A stretch of 64,000 nucleotides of DNA from Sporosarcina ureae DSM 2281 (lineage in GTDB: Bacteria; Bacillota; Bacilli; Bacillales_A; Planococcaceae). The stretch covers positions 124,001-188,000 of the forward strand of contig NZ_AUDQ01000001.1 of NCBI RefSeq assembly GCF_000425545.1, read 5' to 3'. This document shows positions 37,271 through 45,665 of this stretch, piece by piece (within the stretch, counting starts at the first letter, position 1; each line of letters begins with the position of its first letter). A program made the position numbers and the translations under genes. The notes beneath the pieces are model-generated. The model saw only the letters and a program-made list of their open reading frames with translations. It made no database searches and was not told where the DNA came from.

Positions 37271-38761
37271 TCATTTATTGATCGTTGTATCGCCAAACTT
37301 TTTAGCCGCTTCCTCAAGTGCAATGTTTGCATCTGAATGCGCATATTTCGTATTGCCGATAATTTGAAAATCTTCATGGCCTTTTCCGGCAAATATAATG
37401 ATATCTCCTGCATTCGCTTGCTCAATAGTATGACGTACTGCCTCTTCTCTATCTCCTATACATGCATACTGATCATGCGGCATCGTGGCACTAAGTTCCG
37501 ATATGATCGACTCATACGGCTCATCCCGTGGGTCATCTGTCGTAAAGACGACATAATCTGCTGCTGCTGCTTTTTCTCCCATGATTGGACGCTTCAGACG
37601 ATCACGATTGCCACCCGTTCCAATTAGGAATAGTAGGCGGTTGCCTTCCTTTTTTAAAGGTTGTACTGTGGCAATGGCTTTTTCAATTGCATCCGGTGAA
37701 TGTGCATAGTCAATAAAAATCGTCAGTGGTAATGATGTTTCCACTTTTTCAAGACGGCCTTTCACTGTCGATACATTCGCTATCAGCGGTAAAATTTCTT
37801 CTGTCGCCATTCCTTTGGCATATAACGCCGCAATTGCTGCCAATGCATTATAGACGTTAAACTCACCGATCAACGGCATCGTGACGGTGAATGTTCCATC
37901 CGGTGCCTGCAATTGAAATCTCGTGTAGTTCGACTGCATTTCGATCGCTGTTGCTTGGAATGAAGACTTTACATGGATTCCGTATGTAAATATGGGGAAC
38001 GAAGTCATTTCGATCATTTTACTGCTCCACGGATCATCCGCATTAATGATCGCAAACTTTTTCTGATCAAGCTGCTGACCCAATTGTGCAAACAATAAAC
38101 CTTTCGCTGCACTGTAATTCTCCATTGTTTTATGGTAATCCAAATGATCATGCGTTAAGTTAGTGAAAATCGCAATATCAAATTCTGTTCCTGCCAGTCG
38201 GCCTTCAACTAAACCGTGTGAAGAAACTTCCATGATCATCGATTCGCAGCCTTCATTTGCAGCTTGCGCAATCATTTGCTGGGTAGTCAAAACATCAGTC
38301 GTTGTATTTTCCGTTTCATACAGAATATCATTTAATTTAAAACCAATCGTGCCTGAAACAGCTGCCTTTTCTTCAGTCTGGCGTAGCATGTCGTGAATGA
38401 TATTGCCGACACTCGTTTTTCCATTCGTTCCGGTTACACCGATCATCTTCATACGCTTTGAAGGATACTGATAGTACTTAGACGCCAGTAACTCTATCGC
38501 TTTTGAAGTGTTTTCAACATAGACCACCGCTGTGCGCTCTTCATCTATCATGATCGGCTCTGATGCGATTATGACACGTGCACCACTCAACAATGCACTC
38601 TTGACAAATTGATGGCCGTTCACTGTATAACCTTTTAGGCAGACAAATACTCCACCATCTTGAACAGCTCGTGAATCTACTGCCACGTCTGTCACATGTT
38701 CTGGCAATGTTCCTTTTATACTTTTTACAGGTAGTACAGATAATAATTCTTTCGTATTCAT
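37271..38761 (-). CDS. murE: UDP-N-acetylmuramoyl-tripeptide synthetase MurE
   Basis: 496-aa Mur ligase that adds the third peptide residue to UDP-MurNAc-Ala-Glu. Seen: ATP loop GVTGTNGKTS (about residue 109), middle-domain ENTTTDVL, and a C-terminal TTDDPRDEP motif where meso-DAP enzymes have DNPR. ATG 38761 after GGAGG. Placement beside prfC, not in a cell-division cluster, matches staphylococcal murE, an L-lysine-adding enzyme; specificity here is unresolved because the Arg is retained. Confidence 0.94.
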   Translation of the reverse strand: MNTKELLSVLPVKSIKGTLPEHVTDVAVDSRAVQDGGVFVCLKGYTVNGHQFVKSALLSGARVIIASEPIMIDEERTAVVYVENTSKAIELLASKYYQYPSKRMKMIGVTGTNGKTSVGNIIHDMLRQTEEKAAVSGTIGFKLNDILYETENTTTDVLTTQQMIAQAANEGCESMIMEVSSHGLVEGRLAGTEFDIAIFTNLTHDHLDYHKTMENYSAAKGLLFAQLGQQLDQKKFAIINADDPWSSKMIEMTSFPIFTYGIHVKSSFQATAIEMQSNYTRFQLQAPDGTFTVTMPLIGEFNVYNALAAIAALYAKGMATEEILPLIANVSTVKGRLEKVETSLPLTIFIDYAHSPDAIEKAIATVQPLKKEGNRLLFLIGTGGNRDRLKRPIMGEKAAAADYVVFTTDDPRDEPYESIISELSATMPHDQYACIGDREEAVRHTIEQANAGDIIIFAGKGHEDFQIIGNTKYAHSDANIALEEAAKKFGDTTINK

Positions 38762-38940
38762 GTGATTTCCTCCAATAGGTTGGTGAATAACTCTACTCAT
38801 TATAACAAATAAAAGTCTTTCTTTAAAAAAGACTCTTAATTCCTTTAAATGATGTATTATATAATGAATCAATTACCCATATCATACGCGTCTTTTCTTA
38901 TCACATCCACCCTGGATTATAGAATGGAGTATCTAGTAAA

Positions 38941-40014
38941 ATGTCAAAAGAATTTATTCCTACAGTACGTTACTTGAATTATCTTGACTTGTCTTTCGAG
39001 CAGTCACAGGATGCGATCTCCGTATTTGATTTGGATGACAATATAATTACTTGTAACCGTGCATTCGAACAGTTATATGGTTGGACTTTGGAGGAGTGCT
39101 CAGAAAAACCCATTTCGTTTTATCCTGAAACTGAATACGAAAAAGTACATGCACGTTGTGAGTTATTGTATAAAGGTCAATCGTTAGCTAATGAAAGAGT
39201 CACTGAGATGCGTAAAGATGGCACACTGTTTCAAGCAGAAATTAGTATGACACCCATTTTTAACGAGTTCAATGAAGTGGTTGCTATTTCTCATATTGCA
39301 CGAGACATCACTAGTCGCTTGCAAATGGAGCAGAAGACACTTGAGTTTGAACGTCTGCAGACGATGAGTATGATTGCAGCGAAAGTAGCGCACGAAGTAC
39401 GAAATCCTATGACCGCAATTACGGGGTTTATTCAGTTAATGAATCAAGACCCTGCGAATCCTTACTCGTATTTCACAGAAATTATGGGGAAAGAAATTAG
39501 CCGTGTCAACCAAATTGTTACGGATTTCTTAGCATTAGCAAAACCAACTTTACAAGATACTGCGCCAGTTTCTATTCTAGAAGTCATCGAAGAAATGCTC
39601 ATTGAATTTGATGAGCAATTTAATGAATGTGCGATTTCATGTCAACTGAATGCTGAGGAATTAGAACTTTTCATTATAGGCGACAAGTCCTCACTGCATC
39701 AAGTGTTTTACAATATCTTGTCAAATTGTTGCGATGCAATTGAGCACACTGGAAACATTATAATTTCACTGACAAACCAAGAAGGTACTCTCCACATTTG
39801 CATTGAGGATGACGGTTGCGGAATGGATCAGTTGACCTTAGCATCCATTGATCAGCCTTTCTTTTCTACAAAAGAAAATGGCACAGGACTCGGTATGTTC
39901 ATTACTAAAAAGATTATTGTGGACCACAAAGGCACTTTGCTGGTCGAAAGCCAGCAAAGCGCGTGGACAAAAGTTTGGATTTCGCTACCGTTAGCGAATG
40001 AAACGCTTCACTAA
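38941..40014 (+). CDS. Soluble PAS histidine kinase, sporulation-kinase type
   Basis: 357 aa, no membrane segments. One PAS domain (about 20-130; SQDAISVFDLDDNIITCNRAF), HisKA with VAHEVRNPMTAITGF (His about 149), HATPase_c with G1 DDGCGMD and G2 GTGLGMFI. The H box is nearly the same as in the kinase at 26141-27517 (AHEVRNPMT), so both likely feed the same phosphorelay. Its 3' end overlaps the convergent aldehyde dehydrogenase gene by 24 bases. Confidence 0.88.
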   Translation: MSKEFIPTVRYLNYLDLSFEQSQDAISVFDLDDNIITCNRAFEQLYGWTLEECSEKPISFYPETEYEKVHARCELLYKGQSLANERVTEMRKDGTLFQAEISMTPIFNEFNEVVAISHIARDITSRLQMEQKTLEFERLQTMSMIAAKVAHEVRNPMTAITGFIQLMNQDPANPYSYFTEIMGKEISRVNQIVTDFLALAKPTLQDTAPVSILEVIEEMLIEFDEQFNECAISCQLNAEELELFIIGDKSSLHQVFYNILSNCCDAIEHTGNIIISLTNQEGTLHICIEDDGCGMDQLTLASIDQPFFSTKENGTGLGMFITKKIIVDHKGTLLVESQQSAWTKVWISLPLANETLH

Positions 40015-41373
40015 TGGAAGTTTTCCTCTGTATGGAGGAAATGCAATAGGTACCGAGACTGCCGTACTCTTTTTCATCATCGATTTCGAATGAGTGAATG
40101 TTTCAAAACTTGCTTTTCCATGGTATTGATTCATTCCGGAAGGTCCTACCCCGCCAAACGGTAGATGAATATTCGCGACATGTGATATCGTGTCATTTAT
40201 GCAACCACCACCAAATGGCAATGCTTCGATGAAATGATTAGCTGCCTCATCGTTCTCAGTGAAAAAGTATGCAGCTAGTGGCTTAGGTAACGTGCTAATT
40301 TGCTGAATTGCGACACCTAAATTATCATACGGCAGGACAGGTAAGATCGGACCAAATAACTCATCTTGCATACTAGCGCTATTCCAGTCTGATAGCGCTA
40401 AAATCGTCGGCTCAATATATTTATCCGCGGCATCTGTCTTGCCTCCTTCTACGATATATGCTTGATCTTGATCTAATATGTTCGCTAATCGATCGAAATG
40501 ACGATCCGCGATGATGCGTCCGTAGTCAGCACTCTTCTGTGCGTCACCCCCGTAAAAACGTTGGATAGCGCCCTTCATTTCATGGATTAATTCATCGTAA
40601 ATTGAAGCGTCAGCCAATACATAGTCAGGTGCTATACACGTTTGGCCTGCATTCATGTACTTACCCCAAACAATCTTCTCCGCTGCCTTTTTGATATCAG
40701 CAGTATGATCGACAACGGCTGGACTCTTTCCGCCTAATTCCAACGTCAATGGAGTCAATCTCTCCGCACAAGCTTTCATGACAATTTTTCCCACTTTCGC
40801 ACTTCCAGTAAAGAATACATAATCAAAGGGTGCGTCAAGTAACAGTTTCGTTTCTTCTTTTTCACCATGCACTACGGATACATACTCCGGTGGAAATACA
40901 CTTGAAATGATTTTATCTACGACGCTAGCCGTATGCAATGCATCTTCTGAAGGTTTCAACACCGTACAGTTCCCTGTAGCTATCGAACCGACTAGCGGAT
41001 CAAATACTAGTTGGAACGGATAGTTGAACGGTCCAATGATCAATACAGTGCCATATGGTTCCTTCACGATAAAGCTCGTTGCCGGTTGTAAATGGATCGG
41101 AGTCTTCACTTTTTCAGGTGCTGCCCATTCATCCAAGTGGTCTATCATATGGGTAATGCTGGATAAGACGAATCCTATTTCTGCTACATACGCTTCAAAC
41201 GGATGTTTGTGTAGATCTTTATGCAATGCATCTAAAATTTCTTTTTCATGCTTTTGAATTGCTTTATACAGTTTTTCCAACATCATTTTTCGGAATGAAA
41301 TACTGCGTGTCACTCCTGATGTATAATATTGTTTCTGTTTGTTCATAATCACTTCAAGTTCCAGACGGGTCAT
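39991..41373 (-). CDS. Aldehyde dehydrogenase (class 3 type, YwdH-like)
   Basis: About 460 aa. Cofactor site FTGSAKVGKIV, catalytic Glu in LELGGKSPAVV, catalytic Cys in NAGQTCIAPDY (C about 247), and the PFGGVGPSGMNQYHG block. Oxidises fatty or aromatic aldehydes with NAD(P)+. Start is uncertain: the open frame reaches 41397; ATG 41373 or a TTG at 41379 behind GAGGAG are both plausible. Confidence 0.92.
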   Translation of the reverse strand: MTRLELEVIMNKQKQYYTSGVTRSISFRKMMLEKLYKAIQKHEKEILDALHKDLHKHPFEAYVAEIGFVLSSITHMIDHLDEWAAPEKVKTPIHLQPATSFIVKEPYGTVLIIGPFNYPFQLVFDPLVGSIATGNCTVLKPSEDALHTASVVDKIISSVFPPEYVSVVHGEKEETKLLLDAPFDYVFFTGSAKVGKIVMKACAERLTPLTLELGGKSPAVVDHTADIKKAAEKIVWGKYMNAGQTCIAPDYVLADASIYDELIHEMKGAIQRFYGGDAQKSADYGRIIADRHFDRLANILDQDQAYIVEGGKTDAADKYIEPTILALSDWNSASMQDELFGPILPVLPYDNLGVAIQQISTLPKPLAAYFFTENDEAANHFIEALPFGGGCINDTISHVANIHLPFGGVGPSGMNQYHGKASFETFTHSKSMMKKSTAVSVPIAFPPYRGKLPLVKRFIR

Positions 41374-41433
41374 TGCCAAACTATCCACACTCCTCATGAT
41401 TGTTCTTATTATGAGTCTACCATTTTCTTCAAC

Positions 41434-41472
41434 AGAAAAAACTTCAGACGATTTATTCGACTGAAGTTTCTC
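41434..41472 (-). terminator. Terminator of the metal P-type ATPase gene
   Basis: AACTTCAG.CG/CG.CTGAAGTT stem followed by TTTTCTG on the minus strand, six bases after the ATPase stop. Confidence 0.9.
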
Positions 41473-41477
41473 CTACA

Positions 41478-43580
41478 TTATATTTTATTTTTCATGAGCC
41501 GCAATGAATTTAATACTACAATGACGGTAGCACCCATATCCGCCATGACGGCCATCCATAATGTTAGCCAGCCTGGAATAATGAGTAACAGCGCAATGAC
41601 TTTTAATCCAAGTGAGATCGAAATATTTTGAAGAATGATTTGTTTAGTGCGGGAGCTTAATTTGATAGTATATGGAAGTTTCTCCAAATCATCTGCCATC
41701 AATGCAATATCTGCTGTTTCAAGTGCAGTATCTGTTCCTGCACCACCCATCGCAATACCGATATTTGCTGTAGCTAATGCCGGTGCGTCGTTCACTCCGT
41801 CACCCACCATTGCCACTTTACCGTATTGAGTCAACGATTTAATCATTTCGACTTTTTGATCAGGTAGTAATTCTGCTTTGACTTCCGATAAGCCGAGTTG
41901 CTCTCCAATTGCTAGAGCGGTTGATTGATTATCACCCGTTAGCATGACCGTCTTTTTACCCATCTCACGAAGTTTCTCGATAACCTTCAAGCTACTTTTA
42001 CGGACTTGATCAGCTACTGCTATGATTCCTTCTAGACCTGCTTCAGACCAGACGAGCATAACGGTTTTACCTTGCTTCTGCAACGCGAGAATCTGCTGTT
42101 CAATTGATTGTTCCACTGTGTTCGTTTCTCTGAATAAATTTGGACTTCCTACATACACTAGATGCTCTCCAATCACAGCTTTTGCACCTTTGCCTGTAAT
42201 GGATTGGAATTGATTGACTGCCAGTAATTCAAGCGATAATTTCTCTGCCGCCCGCATAATGGAAGAGGCTAATGGATGTTGGGAGAACTTCTCGATTGAC
42301 GCTGCCTGTTGCAATACTTGATCTTCAGTTAATGACGAAACCGTCAAGACATCTGTTACTTCCGGACGCCCTTCAGTCAACGTACCTGTTTTATCGAACG
42401 CCACGACTTTGATCTGTCCCGTTTCTTCTAAATGAATGCCACCTTTTATCAACACTCCATTACGTGCAGCGTTACCGATCGCTGTAACGATCGCAATAGG
42501 TGTTGAAATGACTAACGCACAAGGACAGCCAACTACTAACACGACAAGACCTTTATAGAACCATTCGCCCCATACTCCCCCCATGAAAAGTGGCGGAATA
42601 ATCATGATCAGTAACGAAGTAACTAAAATAGCTGGTGTATAGTATCTCGCAAAGCGATCAATAAATTGTTGTGTCGGTGCTTTTTCTGCCTGTGCTTCTT
42701 CGACTAAGTGAATGATTTTGGCAATTGTAGTATCTTCAGCAAGCTTTGTTACACGAACTTGCATTGCACCTTCTTCATTCAATGTACCTGCAAATACTTC
42801 GTCTCCAAGTGCTTTATGAACAGGCACAGACTCACCTGTAATTGCGGCCTGGTTCACGGATGAGTCACCTTGAATGACTTCACCATCCATTGCAATTTTT
42901 TGTCCCGGTTTAATTAAAATGACATCATTGATACGTAAATCTTCCACGCCTACTTCATATTCATTAGTACCACGAAGTACAGTCGCAGTCGTGGGAGCAA
43001 TTTCAATTAATGATGTAATAGAATTTCTAGCTTTATCGATTGAGTAACTTTCTAATGCTTCACTGACAGAGAAGAGGAAGACGACCACTGCACCTTCTGC
43101 CCAGTCACCAATGAGCGCGGCACCGATGACTGCGATTGTCATCAATGTAGACATATCAAATTCAAGTTTGGAAAGATTCGTTAATCCTTCTTTTATCAAA
43201 CTGAATCCGCCGATTATAATAGCAGAGAGAAACAGAGCAATCGACAGCCAGTTATGATCACCATTTGCGGTAGATACGGCATACCCTGCTAGTAGTAAAA
43301 CTAACGAAGCTATAGTCGTTTGATTTTCACGTTTTTTCCAAAACGGCGTATGCTGTTTAATAATCCGCTGTTTTTCAGGGAATACTTTAATGCCGTCAAA
43401 TGCACCTGCTTCTTCTAATTGCAAAATAGAGGCATCTCCCGCAACTGTTAACTTGGATGCTCCAAAGTTCAGCTGCACATCTTCCACAGAATCAATCTGG
43501 CGGATGTTCTTCTCGAATTTCGCAGCACAACTTGTGCATGATAAATTCTGCAGGCGATAGACATTTTTCTCAGAAGTCAT
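41478..43580 (-). CDS. cadA: Heavy-metal P1B-type ATPase (Cd/Zn class)
   Basis: 700-aa membrane pump. N-terminal heavy-metal-associated domain with CTSC (about residue 15), CPC metal channel motif in VVGCPCALVIS, phosphorylation site DKTGTLTEG, HPLASSI nucleotide-site His, MVGDGVNDAPA hinge. The CPC motif and HP locus place it among Zn/Cd/Pb or Cu ATPases. The CadC/ArsR-type operator next to the promoter favours Zn/Cd efflux, but a Zn import (ZosA-like) role cannot be excluded. Confidence 0.9.
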   Translation of the reverse strand: MTSEKNVYRLQNLSCTSCAAKFEKNIRQIDSVEDVQLNFGASKLTVAGDASILQLEEAGAFDGIKVFPEKQRIIKQHTPFWKKRENQTTIASLVLLLAGYAVSTANGDHNWLSIALFLSAIIIGGFSLIKEGLTNLSKLEFDMSTLMTIAVIGAALIGDWAEGAVVVFLFSVSEALESYSIDKARNSITSLIEIAPTTATVLRGTNEYEVGVEDLRINDVILIKPGQKIAMDGEVIQGDSSVNQAAITGESVPVHKALGDEVFAGTLNEEGAMQVRVTKLAEDTTIAKIIHLVEEAQAEKAPTQQFIDRFARYYTPAILVTSLLIMIIPPLFMGGVWGEWFYKGLVVLVVGCPCALVISTPIAIVTAIGNAARNGVLIKGGIHLEETGQIKVVAFDKTGTLTEGRPEVTDVLTVSSLTEDQVLQQAASIEKFSQHPLASSIMRAAEKLSLELLAVNQFQSITGKGAKAVIGEHLVYVGSPNLFRETNTVEQSIEQQILALQKQGKTVMLVWSEAGLEGIIAVADQVRKSSLKVIEKLREMGKKTVMLTGDNQSTALAIGEQLGLSEVKAELLPDQKVEMIKSLTQYGKVAMVGDGVNDAPALATANIGIAMGGAGTDTALETADIALMADDLEKLPYTIKLSSRTKQIILQNISISLGLKVIALLLIIPGWLTLWMAVMADMGATVIVVLNSLRLMKNKI

Positions 43581-43654
43581 GTAACCAGTCCTCTCAACAT
43601 TTCGTTCATTATAACGTCTTCATCATTCAACTGTCCATTTGATTGATTAGCTTT

Positions 43655-43683
43655 AGTATATGCAATTCCATATATTTTGTCAA
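43655..43683 (-). promoter_or_regulatory. SigA promoter of the metal ATPase gene
   Basis: TTGACA (43678-43683), exact 17-base spacer, TATACT (43655-43660), about 75 bases upstream of the ATG. Near consensus. Confidence 0.85.
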
Positions 43684-43688
43684 TTTAT

Positions 43689-43712
43689 TCATTCAAACAT
43701 TAATTTGAATGA
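43689..43712. promoter_or_regulatory. CadC/ArsR-SmtB-type operator
   Basis: TCATTCAAA-CATTAA-TTTGAATGA is a perfect 9-6-9 inverted repeat, five bases upstream of the -35 box. It has the same design as CadC/CzrA operators (TTCAAA...TTTGAA). No arsR-family gene is adjacent in the window, so the regulator must be encoded elsewhere. Confidence 0.7.
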
Positions 43713-43719
43713 TTTGACG

Positions 43720-43757
43720 TTAAAAAGCAGTTCCTTAGAAATACCAAGGAACTGCAA
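43720..43757 (-). terminator. Terminator of the pseudouridine synthase gene
   Basis: GCAGTTCCTT/AAGGAACTGC perfect 10-bp stem followed by TTTTTAACG on the minus strand. Confidence 0.92.
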
Positions 43758-43770
43758 ATTGCACGGTTTA

Positions 43771-44664
43771 TTATTTAGAGCGCGTAATGAAGATCTGAGG
43801 CACTTCTGCTTCAAATCGTACTACCTCTCCTGTACGTGGATGTAAAAAAGACAATGCTGTAGCATGAAGTCCCACCCTGCGCAATGGGTTACCTGTAGCG
43901 CCATACTTTTTGTCACCTATAACAGGATGCCCCAATTCTTCCATATGCACACGAATTTGATTTTTTCGGCCCGTTTCTAAAAGTACTTCCAACAATGAAC
44001 AATCTTTGTTTGCTTGTACTCTTCTATAATGTGTAATAGCATGCTGACCACCATTGTCAGTTGGGTTTGAATAAACTCTGAACGCACTATTTTCCGTTAA
44101 CCAAGAAGAAATAGTTCCTGATTCTGTTCGTACTTTTCCTTCGACAAGTGCAGTATACAAACGTTCCTTTACGGATTCATTCCATGTACTTTGCAAAGCT
44201 TGCTGCGTCTCTTCATTTTTGGCAAACATCATCACGCCTGATGTATCTCGATCAAGACGGTGCACGACAAAGATTCGATTTTCAGGGTGGCTTCTCTTAA
44301 CGTACTTCGTAATTTCTCTATAGGCTGTCTGATCTTTTTCTTTTTCCGAAGCTACGGAGAGAACGCCTGCATCTTTATTGATCACGATGAGATCATCATC
44401 TTCATGAAGTATAGAGACACCGACTAATTTCGAGACATTTATAGCCGCTTTGTTACTTTGTATTTCAACCTTTTGCCCAGGAGCTAATGGCTGATTATGT
44501 TTTGTTGTCATTTGACCATCCACCATAACTTGGCCACGTGTAAGAATGGATTTCACCGAATTCCGACTGCTCTTTGACATGATCTTCAATAAATACGGTA
44601 ATAGTTCGATTTGTTCTTCCACTGTATATTCTTTTACATTAGATGTTACTTGTTTTCTTTTCAT
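43771..44664 (-). CDS. RluA-family pseudouridine synthase
   Basis: 297 aa. N-terminal S4 RNA-binding domain (SVKSILTRGQVMVDG, residues about 37-85) and catalytic domain with HRLDRDTSG (catalytic Asp about 140) and RKNQIRVHMEELGHPVIGD. Modifies uridines in rRNA or tRNA; the target cannot be deduced. A second family member is at 58580-59542. Confidence 0.93.
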   Translation of the reverse strand: MKRKQVTSNVKEYTVEEQIELLPYLLKIMSKSSRNSVKSILTRGQVMVDGQMTTKHNQPLAPGQKVEIQSNKAAINVSKLVGVSILHEDDDLIVINKDAGVLSVASEKEKDQTAYREITKYVKRSHPENRIFVVHRLDRDTSGVMMFAKNEETQQALQSTWNESVKERLYTALVEGKVRTESGTISSWLTENSAFRVYSNPTDNGGQHAITHYRRVQANKDCSLLEVLLETGRKNQIRVHMEELGHPVIGDKKYGATGNPLRRVGLHATALSFLHPRTGEVVRFEAEVPQIFITRSK

Positions 44665-44784
44665 CGTATTTTAGCCCTCCTGCTTATCTAAATAGGTGCT
44701 CGCACTATAAGTATACACCGCATGACTGATCAGTGTATTTGAATATGATTTGACAGTAATGTAAACTTTATTTGAAATTTAGAC

Positions 44785-44827
44785 ATAAAAAAACAGCCCC
44801 TAGACATTCGGTCTAATAGGACTGCTT
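44785..44827 (-). terminator. Terminator after tRNA-Val
   Basis: Minus-strand stem AGTCC.TA.TAGAC/GTCTA.GGGGCT followed by GTTTTTTTATG, about 50 bases past the tRNA 3' end. Confidence 0.75.
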
Positions 44828-44876
44828 ATTGTTATAAACCGTGTTCCGACGGTAAATAACTTAGGTTTGGCACCTA

Positions 44877-44949
44877 TGACTCCGACTGGGCTCGAACCAG
44901 CGACCTCCACCCTGTCAAGGTGGCGCTCTCCCAGCTGAGCTACGGAATC
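44877..44949 (-). tRNA. tRNA-Val (anticodon GAC)
   Basis: 73-nt cloverleaf on the minus strand: acceptor GATTCCG/CGGAGTC with one G.T pair, D arm GCTC...GAGC, anticodon stem CCACC/GGTGG with loop TTGACAG (anticodon GAC, reads GUC/GUU), T arm GCTGG-TTCGAGC-CCAGT. The CCA end is not encoded. It stands alone rather than in a tRNA cluster. Confidence 0.95.
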
Positions 44950-45133
44950 GATCATACTAGGATGTGCTTTTAAAGTGAGCTAGTTAGGCTCTCAAGCACA
45001 AATACTATAATAGCATTATCTATCCTGGTTGTAAACAAGGAAATTAAAAATCGATAATTTTTCTTTGCTACCAGAAAAATTACCGATTTTTATGGAAGTT
45101 CGTTGCATTATTCAGGGACGCTTCTCCTTTCGT

Positions 45134-45283
45134 TTACTGCATTGGATTTACTTGTTCTTCTATAGGTTCATTCTCAAAATATAAAAACTCTTCATGATCC
45201 AGCTCACTCATACGTTCTTTATTAAAGCCATGTGCCAAGTGCCCTTCAAACACGTTTTCCCACCATGTTTCTTGTGTATTCAT
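45134..45283 (-). CDS. Small acidic hypothetical protein (49 aa)
   Basis: Starts MNTQETWWENVFEG at ATG 45283, 8-9 bases after AAAAAAGGAGAG. The product is rich in Glu/Asp and aromatic residues. I do not recognise it. It lies between tRNA-Val and the TRAP genes, with no neighbour close enough for an operon; codon use looks normal. Confidence 0.65.
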   Translation of the reverse strand: MNTQETWWENVFEGHLAHGFNKERMSELDHEEFLYFENEPIEEQVNPMQ

Positions 45284-45612
45284 AGTATTTTCTCTCCTTT
45301 TTTATTTGATTGGTTTCTGTACCGACCTATATATTTTATTCGTCATGACTGATTCGCTTATTTGTAGTATATACATAACTCGCGTTGGTAAAACTGCGTA
45401 ATTAGTCCAAAATAGTTTCACCAATTTCTAGTCCTTCGGCTTCTTGACATTTATTTTATCATGTGTTTCAGAAATCACATTTCAGTGAAAATCCTTATTC
45501 TATTAGACTCGTCCTCTATTAGAATCTCACTTTAATCTAGTACTTTTTACGTAATCAGACTAGTATAGTTTCGAAAATAAGTGTAGGGACTTTTCGAAAT
45601 ACTTTTATTTTA
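45284..45612. other. AT-rich intergenic region without a supported gene
   Basis: About 330 bases between the 49-aa gene and the TRAP terminator. It is AT-rich with stop codons in all frames; I find no credible reading frame, tRNA or repeat. It must contain the promoter of the 49-aa gene on the minus strand. Confidence 0.6.
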
Positions 45613-45655
45613 TCAAAAAAAGACTTGTCAACTCAATTACGAGCTGACAAGTCTT
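45613..45655 (-). terminator. Terminator of the TRAP operon
   Basis: GACTTGTCA/TGACAAGTC perfect stem with a TTTTTTTGAT tail on the minus strand, 11 bases past the permease stop. Confidence 0.9.
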
Positions 45656-45665
45656 TAGGAGTTAT

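Noticed and set aside
44877..44949. tRNA-Asp instead of tRNA-Val
   Set aside because: The loop TTGACAG gives anticodon GAC (Val); Asp would need GTC.
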